Below are positions 44,021 through 53,650 of a stretch of DNA of 64,000 nucleotides, in pieces (position 1 is the stretch's first letter; every line of letters starts with the position of its first letter). The position numbers and the translations under genes were made by a program. Origin of the DNA: Symbiodinium natans (lineage: Eukaryota > Sar > Dinophyceae > Suessiales > Symbiodiniaceae); assembly GCA_905221605.1 (NCBI GenBank), contig CAJNDS010000611.1:1-64000 (forward strand), given 5' to 3'. Below the pieces are notes generated by a model. That model was not told the DNA's origin. It ran no database searches and was given only the letters and a program-made list of their open reading frames with translations.

Positions 44021-47000
44021 ATGGCAGTGGCAGCTAAGCACCGTGCCAAAGCCGCAGCTGGTGCGAAGGCCACAAATGCGGCCGCCACGCGAGTCAGGCC
44101 CACTCGGGCCGCATTTGATCAAAAATTGCCGTGCGGCAGATCTGCATGAGGGGGGTGCCTGAGGGGTGCCTCAGGGGTGCCTGAGGGGTGCCTCGTCGTT
44201 CTGTCTGCAGATGTTTTCGAGCCGAGGCCAAAGCAGCCGCCTGCGCCGAAGAAGGCATTTGCCCCGTCTTGTACTCTTGACTGATGCCGCATCAGTCTGA
44301 AGTCCAAAGTGCATGAATGCACACAGCGCGCAATTGCACGGCAAATGCTGTTGTAGAAGGAAAGTAGCAGAGAATTATCGACCTGGTGAAGGATGACCAT
44401 CCGCAACCACTCGAGTCCCCTGCTCAGTATGGCATCTGCTGGGCACAGTTTGTGTGGTGTTGTTTTTGGGGCTTGGACGTGCAGCCTGGCGAACGTGCCA
44501 GGCATGAGCTTTCAAGAGCTTTTGCAATGGTGGACAATGAGAGGAGACTGTGCTATACCGTGTTGTTGCTCAACAGTTCAAGAGTCACGTTCGGTACAGG
44601 AGCCACTTGCAAACACACGAGTCCGAGTGTCGGGCGATGCAACGCCAGCTGTTGGCCTGCCTCAAGGTGGGCAACACGTGCTGGAGTGTACACTCAGCGA
44701 GGGGGAGTACTTTCGAGTTTTCTTTTCAGTCGAGTGCCTCTTGCAGAGAGTAGGAGAAGGAGGAGCTCCTGAGCCGCATCAAAGCTGCAGAGGCCGTGCC
44801 GCGCTCGGGGACAATTCAATGAGACTTGTCGTGTTGTGGGGGGCCTTGGAGAAAAGGGCTTTGAGAACTTTGAGAATGAGCGTTTCTCCAAGGACAAGCA
44901 GCACAAGGAGCAAGAGCATGGATCTCAAAGTGTTGTGATGATTGGATGTTGGAAGATTCCAGAGAAGAATGTGCGGGTGTCGGTGTCATGGCCAATGTCA
45001 GGCTCGACTCTGTTCGCAACGAAAACACGAGCATGTGCAAGCCTTATTCACCTCCTGGTTTCCATCACTTGCGTTGGAGCTGCCACGAGGCAGTCGCAGT
45101 TGGAGGCCTTCAAGTCAGAGAAGCCGCTTGGCAGAGCAATTGGCTCCTGGCTGCTAAGCTATTGCACCCTTGCTACACTTTGGACATTGCAGATAAGTGA
45201 AGGTGCCTGCCATGGTGCAAGAAACAAAGCGAGGTTGGCCATCCTTGCACACCTGAACGTTGCCAAGCAGCAGCGGCAGGCCGAATCGTTCCACACGCTG
45301 CTGACATTGTTCACATGCTGACATCAGCTGACATCAGCATATGCCAAGCACTGATGCTGAATCGAAGGCCCTAGTTCATCAAAGCGGAACAGTAGCCAAA
45401 GAGGCCATCAGCTTGAATTGGCTTCGCATGACTGTTCGTGACTGCTCATATGAAAAGAGCATGGCGCTGCATGGCGCTGCATGGCGCTGCATGGCGCTGC
45501 ATGGCGCTGCCGCGCAGAAATGCCTGGTGTCCTGAGAGGTGCAGACGTTGCGCCAGCGTCTTTCGAAATCCGCGGAGGAGGTGTCGCGGGTGCGGCGAGT
45601 CGCGAGAGAGCGCATTCAACGCTAGCCGGGTGATTTTCTGAGGCTGCCAGGCAGAAGTCGGAGCTCAAAATGCTCGATGATGAGCTTCAAATGCTGAGGC
45701 CTTGAGATGCAGAGATCGACTAGAAAATATTCTGGCAAAACATTGACATAGCAACACATGATAACACATGTTAATCGGGAGCAGTTTTGCAGTTTTGGTG
45801 TGCCAGGCAGCAATTCTCTCTGGAAGAGCAGACCAAGCATGGCTTGGAGCAGTGGGCGCCTCGTTGCCAGCTGCTCTGTTCTTCAGCGCCCTCTGCAAAC
45901 CAGTGCGGGCTGAGGAAGATCGAAGCTGCGAAGGTCGAACGTGATGCTCAACGGCTTGCTGGGCTCTAAATGTCACCATCGTGTATGCTCTTGCCATCTC
46001 TTGCCCTGGGCTTTTCCCACCCCAGGCATGTAGACGTGCACAACAACAGCAGCGGGCCTGCCATTCCGAGTGCCGCGCCTGGAGTGGAAAAGTTGGTCAG
46101 GATGACAGAACAGGAGCATGCCCTGGCAAGGATGGGAAGTTTGGAGACAGAGCGCCAGCAAAACTGTCCGGGTTATTTGGACATACTCGATGTTAGAGCT
46201 GCTCATGCAATGCTGGCGACGTGGTGACGTGTTGTGGTTTGCCAGGCTGCTGATGTCGCAGGCCCGGACAGCGTGGCATTGCTGCAGCAGCGATACTAGT
46301 TGACCGAGTCCGGCCACTCCCACGACAGGTCAGTGATGCATCGCAGAAGAAGAAAAACCTTGAGCAAAAGGTTGGAAGGCTATTTGCTGACAGCGGTTCG
46401 CAAGAGTTCGCACGAGTCTTGAAACACATGCCACAATGTCAGGGAGCAGGCAGCGCAGGCTGCTCTTCAAGGCCTATTCCCCAGCGCTTTCCAATACTTC
46501 GATCCCTCTCTCTCTCTGTCTGCTGCTGCCGGTCAATCTCTTTCTCTTCTACCACCTCAGGCCGGATAGCTTCACTTCAGCGAGAGATCAAGAAGTTGAC
46601 TCAGCAGGATGCTTGCGCCGTCGAGGCGCTCTCCAGGATTCATGGGCAACTGCGGTTCGGGAATCTGGAAACCAGTTGGACATCATGCCATTCAGAAATT
46701 AGGACTTGCGATCAGACTATCCAGCCCGGGTGCTTCGGGGAGTTGAGAAAAGATGCTCTGAACAAACCCTGGAAAGAGCCCAAGCTGGTTTGAGCTCTTT
46801 GCAGTCCATCCTTTGGCCTTGAGCAGCAAGCGTTCGAGAAGTGAAAGGTCGATGTGGAGGCTACGTAGTGGTCTAAGAATTCTATGAATTCCCTTGTATT
46901 TTCATGTGCCAGCCTTCCTTTACGGGTGGCTTGTTCCAGCCTGGGGCACTCAACACGGCAGCTGTTCTTGTCAAGGTTCCATCTCAGTTCCATGGGCAAA

Positions 47001-47312
47001 TCGCACTTGCCACATAAGGCTCTAAGAAGCAACTGGCATTGTTCGTCAGCTTCCTCCATGTAGCAGGTGCTATCAAGTGCTGCTTGTTTTCTTCGATTAT
47101 CCTTCGCATCCTTCGTTTCCTTCGTCTCCTTGGTTGTTATTCTTCAATGGTTATTGTTGGTGACTCGTGTTTTGTGCAAGTACTATGTTTTTGTGGCTTT
47201 TTCGACGAAGTGCAACGAAGCCTGAAGCCGCGGCAGGCGAGCCAACAGCTCCACGTGGAGGTTCTCAAGCTCGAAGAGGCCAAGAAGGCGAGGGGAGCAT
47301 CGAGGAGCCGTT
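44021..47312 (+). CDS. Probable multi-exon coiled-coil protein gene
   Basis: No single long frame, but many short segments bounded by AG and G(C/T) read as amphipathic, charged helix in the plus direction: a possible start MAVAAKHRAKAAAGAKA at 44021, then SHLQTHESECRAMQRQL (about 44590-44665), EKEELLSRIKAAEAVP (about 44757), TLRQRLSKSAEEVSRV (about 45545-45600), RQKSELKMLDDELQML (about 45650-45700), VEKLVRMTEQEHALAR (about 46085), QREIKKLTQQDACAVE (about 46570) and QQLHVEVLKLEEAKKA (about 47225-47310). Together they suggest a long coiled-coil protein such as a cytoskeletal or centrosomal one. Exon edges are guesses; a pseudogene is possible. Direction agrees with its neighbours to the right. 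Confidence 0.35.
44147..44204. repeat. 12-bp tandem repeat
   Basis: About 4.5 copies of GAGGGGTGCCTC/A in an apparent intron of the coiled-coil gene. Confidence 0.9.
45461..45510. repeat. Five perfect copies of ATGGCGCTGC
   Basis: 10-bp unit, five identical copies, young by its perfection. It sits just before an apparent exon at about 45538. Confidence 0.98.
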
Positions 47313-47865
47313 GAAGTTCTTTCAGACAGATCACCGGCCATCCCCTTCAGGCCCTGCATAGCAAGCTCCAAGCCTCTTCTTCGGAGATGGCGGCCAAGCG
47401 TCATGGCCTCTTGTGTTGGGCCTAGACATGCTATTCTGCGCTCTTTGCATCTCATTGCTGTGGTTTGGGTGGCTGAAGGAGTGAGCAGCTGAGCCCGCTC
47501 AGCCCGCTCAGCAGCCCGGAACACACAGCTTTTGCATTCTCTCCCTCCACAAGGCGCTCGGGGCCTTCAATGGCCTTCACTCGCAGAGTCCTAGACTCCT
47601 AGAGCTACTACTCAGAGACGCCCAGAGATGCTGGGAGACGCTGAGACATGTCACCATCGAAGAGTACATGTCAATTCGGTGCCCATCCCGTTGCAGATGT
47701 AGCAGCGTAGCGTTGCAATGCATTCCAAGAACTTCAACAACCTTACATAACGAAACCAGGGACACTTGCAAAGCAGCTCACTCCAGACTTGAAGATGCAA
47801 GACGCACTACAACCACCACACATCTTCAAGCCATCCTGCCACCGAAGTGCTCACAGACATCAGGG
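47313..47865. other. Spacer between the coiled-coil and MYND genes
   Basis: No gene with good support; short frames on both strands only. Confidence 0.4.
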
Positions 47866-47885
47866 CTGTGACAGTTTTGGCCTAG
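47866..47885 (+). promoter_or_regulatory. Spliced-leader-like relic before the MYND gene
   Basis: CTGTGACAGTTTTGGCCTAG directly precedes the ATG at 47886 and shares TTTTGGC and flanking bases with the DinoSL end. Weaker than the others. Confidence 0.4.
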
Positions 47886-49619
47886 ATGGAGGCGTTCCTC
47901 TCCTCAAGTGCAAGTGCCCCTCCGGAGAGGTGTCCATCTGCCCGGCCTTCACATGTACATGTGGAGGGTCGTGTGCTGGAAGTCCCCTGGACAAAGGAAT
48001 CTTCTGTGGGACTCGCCATCCTTGGATTTTGTGGGAGCTGTTGGGCCCGTCAGAGAAGAATTCAGAGGGTGCCTCGGCAAGCTGACAAAGTTGTCAGAGG
48101 AGGATCGTACACATTAGATGACATGGCCCGGATGGTCAAGCCGACTCCCGTGAATCCTGACGGAAAGGAGCTTTCTCCTGCTGAAGTGCGACACATGGAG
48201 CTGCGACACAAGCAGATCTCATCGCTGAACAACTTCATGTTACAGAAGCACCGGAAGAGCAGGAAAAAAGGAATAGCTCCGCAGATTCTTTACACCGATG
48301 AGCCAGACAACCCCTGGAGGGATCGGTACCTCCTGTGCGAGGATTGTGAAAGACGTGCGAACCATGGCCAGGAACCACGGGCAAACTGCAATAATTCTAC
48401 TTTGCTAGAGCTGGACATGACAGCCGCATTCTCACGGGACAACGTCATGGTCACCAGCTGTGACGTTGTGCAAATGGTTCGCGAGGACGTTTGGGTCTAC
48501 AAGGATGTGGGTGGCAAACTGTCCAGGTCTGACAAGAAGAGTGCGCCCGCGTTTCCCGTGCAGGTATGCTGTGTTTGCCGAAAGACAACGCTGGAGGAGG
48601 GGCGGCGCTTCAAAATGTGCAATGTTTGCAGAGGAGTCTCCTACTGCTGTGACAGCTGCCGCGCGCAGCATAATCTGAAACATCAGGCCACGTGTGTTCG
48701 ACCGTACTTGCCATACCGTGGTGAGTGGGGTATACGGAAAGAGCTCAGAAAAATGCGCTCGGAGGTTTATCCGCTCATCAACACTTGGGCCCTGAAAGAG
48801 CCGGAGCAGCATCGCATTGCCTGGCTTCCACCTCCAGAGCACCAGCAGCGACTCCTGGATGCGCAGCGACCAAAGAAGAGGGTGAGCCTTCCCGGAGGGG
48901 CCCGCAATCGCAAGCTTCTTGCGGCAGAAGGTCTTGCCAGAACCTGCGTGGAGGACGGGAAGATCGTGCTGCGAGGAAAGGCGCCACTGGCCTACCGGCG
49001 GCAGCGGACTTTCGGCAAGCAGGCAGTTCCCGACCAGACTTTCTTAGACATGATCGGGATGACTAAGGAGGAATACATGCAGAAGGATCTGGAGCTGCGC
49101 AAGGAGGTCGAAATGGAGGATAGCACATCTTTGTCAATTGTCGAAGAGGTGGTAGAGGAACCTGCAGAAGACTTGACACTGAAGAACGGGACCTTCGGTG
49201 GAAAGAAGGTCAGGCCCAGGACGACCCTTCGTGGGAACCACATTCCAATCCCGGTCAGGGAGGTCCCCAAACTGGTCTTGGATCAAGATGCCATCGCTCG
49301 CATGGAAGCGGCCGTGGAAAGTGGAGAGATCGTCAACATCGACGAGAGGCAGTTCGCCCCCACGAAGCCCGTTTGGGAGTTGCCGAGGGAGGGTCAAGCA
49401 AGGAAGTTCTGGAGTCCAGTGCCCGACGAGAGGAAGAAGGATGGTGTCGTGTATCCGGAGTCTCCCGTCAGGGAGTTGGCGAAGAAGCATAACCTGCAAC
49501 TCTCAGAAGAGGCACTGGATCGCTTGGAAGCTGCCGCAGAGACGGCCGAGCACAATCGGCACCGCATGAGCTGGCAGAAGCCAAACATTGTTGATGATGC
49601 ACAGGAGCAGCTGGTTTGA
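47886..49619 (+). CDS. MYND-type zinc finger protein
   Basis: 577 codons, no introns. Residues about 228-266 form a MYND finger: CCVC, then CNVC, YCCDSC, H and a final H...C, which would bind two zinc ions and normally mediates protein-protein contacts. An earlier cysteine pair (LLCEDCERR, about residue 152) may belong to another small metal site. The first 45 residues include a hydrophobic SSVGLAILGFCGSCW that might be a signal or anchor, but the protein could equally start at an inner Met (MARMVKPT, residue 79). The second half is charged, with no domain I know (PTKPVWELPREGQARKFWSP stretch). No SET domain is seen, so it is not a SMYD-type methyltransferase. Lack of introns plus the relic upstream suggests a retro-copied gene. 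Partner and pathway unknown. Confidence 0.85.
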   Translation: MEAFLSSSASAPPERCPSARPSHVHVEGRVLEVPWTKESSVGLAILGFCGSCWARQRRIQRVPRQADKVVRGGSYTLDDMARMVKPTPVNPDGKELSPAEVRHMELRHKQISSLNNFMLQKHRKSRKKGIAPQILYTDEPDNPWRDRYLLCEDCERRANHGQEPRANCNNSTLLELDMTAAFSRDNVMVTSCDVVQMVREDVWVYKDVGGKLSRSDKKSAPAFPVQVCCVCRKTTLEEGRRFKMCNVCRGVSYCCDSCRAQHNLKHQATCVRPYLPYRGEWGIRKELRKMRSEVYPLINTWALKEPEQHRIAWLPPPEHQQRLLDAQRPKKRVSLPGGARNRKLLAAEGLARTCVEDGKIVLRGKAPLAYRRQRTFGKQAVPDQTFLDMIGMTKEEYMQKDLELRKEVEMEDSTSLSIVEEVVEEPAEDLTLKNGTFGGKKVRPRTTLRGNHIPIPVREVPKLVLDQDAIARMEAAVESGEIVNIDERQFAPTKPVWELPREGQARKFWSPVPDERKKDGVVYPESPVRELAKKHNLQLSEEALDRLEAAAETAEHNRHRMSWQKPNIVDDAQEQLV

Positions 49620-50132
49620 GCAGGTGTTTGCTCGGAAGTGCCTTCGCATTTTCCTTCTGCTGAGCTCCGAGAAAAACATTTGTCTCTTGAGTCATGCGAG
49701 TGCATGTGCCTGCCGCAGAGGTGAGCAAAGTCCTTGATCGGATCACTTTGTCGATGTTGAATTGGTGGCTGCAGGGACGATGTGCAGCTGCCTGGCAGCG
49801 TGGAAGTTGCTCAAGGCCACCCCCTGCCAGTGTAGAAGGGGCACGTACAGTAGGTGAGCCTACTTGCGATATCAACCTGACATCTTTGCAACATCTAGAT
49901 CCTGAGCTTGCAACTGTCAGGCTTGGCGGCCAAGGTTGCTGCTGTTGCCCCTGACAGGCTTGTGGTTGCAGTTTGAATTAGGGATAGGGTCATGAAGGTG
50001 CAGTGAGTGTCAGCGTGACTTGTAGGTCGGAGAGAGCAAGCGAGCTGCACGAGCCGCACGAGCAGCACGAGCCGCAGGAGCCGCACGAGCCGCACGAGCC
50101 ACAGGCTGGATTGATACCGGATTTTTGCGGAT
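49620..50132. other. No gene seen; 9-bp repeat
   Basis: 3' side of the MYND gene and a spacer. At about 50046-50101 GCACGAGCC-type units repeat about seven times. Confidence 0.5.
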
Positions 50133-50695
50133 TTGGTGGAATTCCTGCAGCTGTGGAAGCTTGTCGTTGTGCAGGCTGTGCAGGCTGTCCAGGCGATATC
50201 AGTTGCGGGCAGCGAGAATGGAGATGAACTTCAGAAAACATCACCGACTGCACCGCCGACTACAGAAGGATTGAGGGCTTCCAGCTCCAGCCAGCAAGAA
50301 GACGGTAGCCAAACTGGCGAGGCGAGCCCGAACGTCGAGCTTGACGACCTTGGGCTGCAGCTTGATGCCTTGACAGAGTTGACGGAGTTGACGGAGCTCG
50401 GTGTCGACCTCAAGCAGGAAGGGCTCGAAGCGCTTGAGGCCAGAGACCGGAAGGACTTGAACATTTGATCATTCCTTCCTTTGGCTTGCTATCTTCGCAT
50501 GCTGCACATGCGGAGGCGGATGATGATGGTGTGGGAATGAAGGACCCTGATCAGCTGGACTTCGAGAACGACATGGAGTGCGCCAAGAGCGTTGCAATCC
50601 GGGAGCCAATTCGAACAGATGAACATGTCTGCCAGGGCATTTTGACCTTACTGGCGTGCCAGGATCCGAGTTTGATGTCAGAGTGCTGCGAATGA
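50133..50695 (+). CDS. Possible small gene, acidic protein, exons uncertain
   Basis: A frame ending at 50468 has an acidic, Ser-rich part (QQEDGSQTGEASPNVELDD) and a TELTELTEL stretch. About 40 bp later another segment, reading AHAEADDDGVGMKDPDQLDF and ENDMECAKSVAIREPI (about 50503-50636), has good protein character and may be a further exon. No family recognised. It could be two unrelated exons. Confidence 0.3.
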
Positions 50696-51700
50696 GAGTT
50701 GCACTGCTCCTTCATGTGGCAAGCTGATCAGGTGCTTCTTCTCCAAGATCCTCCTCTCGCTGGGTATCATCGTGGGCAGTTCTGCTTGCACACAGTGCCC
50801 CTGTCGAGTTTCCATTCGCTCCATGAGACTGCGCCACCCCGATTTCTTCAGCAATGCGCAGGCAGTAAATGTTTCGCAGATGTTTGTGCAGGTATTGCAG
50901 GTCGGTTTTCACGACTTGACCTCTGAGTTGTCGGGGCGTGTGCGAGGCTGCGAGGCCGCGAGGCCGTGGTCTGAATCGGGGCATTTTCAAGCCAGCATCT
51001 GGGCCGCCCGGGCCGTATTGGCCGTTGTTAGCTCGTCGATGAAGCCACCTCGCTGAGCGATGTGTCGCTTCGCCTGCAAAGACCAGGCGCGCTTGCAAGC
51101 GACAGTTGTGGTGTGCACAGATCACCAGACTTCGCGTGTAGAATCGGCAAGAAGATGCGGTGGTTGGGAGCCATCAAGGGTTTGCGAGTGCTCAGAGCTT
51201 CGAGCATGGTCGGGCAGTTGGGCATCACTCAGAGCCAACGCGGCTCAGGAGGGCAATTAGCCGCTACCTAATCCGAGATTGTATTTTGCATCTGCCACGC
51301 TCGAATCACAAGAGGTGCGCATGTAAGAGCTGTGGTTGGAAACGGCCTGGCATGTTGCAGACTTCCTGCTGTGGCTCTAAATGCCTGCTTTTGGTTTCAT
51401 CGTGCCTCTGTCTTTCTGCAGGTGGCCTCCCAGCATGTTGCTTCTGGTGCCGGTGGTGCTTCATCTGTGCCAAGCATTTATTGTGGTTCTTACCCCAGAT
51501 CCATTCTGCCGCTGTGTCTGCGTAGCGCAGACTTCAGACAGATGTGCCGGATTCTGCTGGGAGGCTTCGGTCAACGTCGAGCGTTTCGATGAGAGCTTGA
51601 TGGCGACTGCGCTAATTCAGGCTCGGCCCTCTGTTGTGTGATTCTTTGTGCGGTTGCTCACGCCTGGATATGTCTGACAGACGAATGTTGTCGGGCCAAG
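50696..51700. other. Mostly non-coding, two possible exons
   Basis: Candidate exon fragments are VSQMFVQVLQVGFHDLTSEL (about 50870-50930) and SVNVERFDESLMATALIQ (about 51570-51620), both plus strand and flanked by AG. Nothing else is supported. Confidence 0.3.
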
Positions 51701-51704
51701 AGCA

Positions 51705-52286
51705 GTGAAGCTGTCCCTGGCGGCAGTTGATGCGGACGTGTCCTGCCTGCACCTGGGAAGCCAGTGGGAAGCTGTCAAGCACGTTGCCAGTGTTGCATTC
51801 TTTTGTGGTGACGGCTGTGCCCAGGCATCGCCTGAGGCCAAAGCAGCTGATCGGACTGCAGCAGCGCCCAATGAAACTGCCAAAGAGAGCAAGCAGAGCA
51901 ACAGCAGTGCTGAGCAGGAACCCGTGCCCACAACGGCCGGATCGAACAGTTCAGCACCGGGTGCAAAAGAAAGCAAAGGAAGCCAAGACAGCAAAGTGGG
52001 GAGCAACAGCAACAGTACACACCGTACACCTAGCGCAGAGAGCTCAAATAGCACCGAAGAAGGCACAAAAAAAGGCACGGAAGCGGCCGCCTCTAAGGCG
52101 GCCTCGGCCTCGGAGGTGCCCGAGACGACAGCAGCACCAGCAGTACCGGCAACACCGGCGGTAGCGAAGGTGGACAGCAGTTCTGAGGAGGCGGAGGCCG
52201 CACAGCAGAAGCAAGCAGCAGCTGCCGCGAAGGAGGCAGTGGTTCTAACAGCATGTCCATCTTCTTCCTCAGCACAAGCTGAGTAG
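51705..52286 (+). CDS. Ala/Ser/Thr-rich low-complexity protein
   Basis: 193 codons. The first 45 residues look like ordinary protein (SCLHLGSQWEAVKHVASVAF); the rest is an Ala, Ser, Lys, Glu and Thr-rich disordered stretch (NSSAEQEPVPTTAGSNSS). The segment from 51570 may be its upstream exon. The opposite strand also has an open frame, rich in Leu and Ala, but that is what the complement of such a low-complexity sequence gives. Function unknown. Confidence 0.4.
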   Translation: MKLSLAAVDADVSCLHLGSQWEAVKHVASVAFFCGDGCAQASPEAKAADRTAAAPNETAKESKQSNSSAEQEPVPTTAGSNSSAPGAKESKGSQDSKVGSNSNSTHRTPSAESSNSTEEGTKKGTEAAASKAASASEVPETTAAPAVPATPAVAKVDSSSEEAEAAQQKQAAAAAKEAVVLTACPSSSSAQAE

Positions 52287-53631
52287 CGCAGGCAGCTTCC
52301 ACTGTCCAGGGGTGGACGCCAGCTCCCCTGAACCACTTTGAAGCCTATTCACAGCATGAGGCTTCCTTTGCTTCATGACGCATTGTGCATGAATTGCATG
52401 ATTGTGCTCCGAGCTTCTCAGGCCCGATGACAATGCTCGCAGCTGAGTCGATCGGAGCCCTTGGTTTTTTGTCGGGCACGTGGGGTGACGAAGGTATCGG
52501 CCACGGTCAACTACGCCTCCTCCTACGATCCTTGGCTGCCTTGAGACGTGCCTGGCAAACCCATTTATCAGGTTCTTATAGTTCCGCAGCGAGTGATCAA
52601 GCCCGTGATCGGCTCTAGTTCACAGAGGCTTCGTGCCACCAAAACTGAGGATTTGCAGAACTCCAGAGGAAGCGTTCTTCTGTGGACCATGGCCGCGACA
52701 TACGGAGCGCTCACAGTCTGGGCCCCACATGGGGAAGTACCTGGAGTGAAGTGGAAGCTAAGCAGCAAAGCTTCCGGGCAAATGTCGACATTGAGGTGCT
52801 TGCTCTCTTGATTTTCATGATCTGCGCGGTGTCTGGGCAAGACTAGCAACCCAACAGAGCGTTGCTGCATTTTGTGTGGGCTTCGTGTACGCTTCATGTA
52901 CTTCGTAGGACTCCGTATGCTAGCCTGCCTTTGTGGGGTTGAGGACAGACAGAAGCATGCAGCGCAGCTGCAAGCGGAGAAGGCAGGAAAGGCTTCAGCA
53001 GCGTGCCAGCTTGTTTGACCGCAAAGCCGAGATTCTGCGCAAGGCCATGGCTGCGAGGGCCAATGCTATGCCTGGGTCGACACCGTCCTGTTATGCCCTG
53101 TAGATTTGCTGTGCCGCATCTTTTTGGGAGTTCCGATATGTGTTCAATGTGATCTTGCCAGGCCAGTGCTGTGACGCACCCGCCCAGATGGCGAGCTGCA
53201 TAAGATGTCACGCACTATTGCTGGCTATGTAATTTCAGATGCTCGTTTCAGATGTAGAAGAGTTGCTTCCACAGAAAGCCGAGCTAGATTTCAAGGGTTA
53301 GCCGCTGGGTAGCAAGCCGATTCGTATACCCGATGCATTGCGGTGTTAGCCTGGAAGTGGATGATCAGATCTCACCATAAGCGTTTGTTAAAACAAGCGA
53401 CACTTTTCAGCCTTATACCGTTTGTGCACAAGACCTTCTGCTCTGTGTAATCATGCGAAAGCCTGGTGCCATGCTGCATGCGATGAGCTGCCGCGTATTT
53501 TGCTCAACAAGCAATTGCTGCGGCGTTTGCTTCCATAGACCAACCCCAGAATCTTGCGACGTTTGACTGCAGTTTCACACAGCAGATTGCAGCCTCAATC
53601 GACATCGTGCAATATCAGCCCTAGCAGCTTG
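52287..53631. other. Mostly non-coding
   Basis: A possible exon at about 52950-53080 reads RASLFDRKAEILRKAMAARA on the plus strand. The remainder shows no gene. Confidence 0.35.
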
Positions 53632-53650
53632 GGAGCCATGTCGGCTCAGG
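53632..53650 (+). promoter_or_regulatory. Spliced-leader-like relic containing the SAD1 start codon
   Basis: GGAGCCATGTCGGCTCAGG matches DinoSL GTAGCCATTTTGGCTCAAG at 15 of 19 positions. The ATG at 53638 lies within it. Confidence 0.5.
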
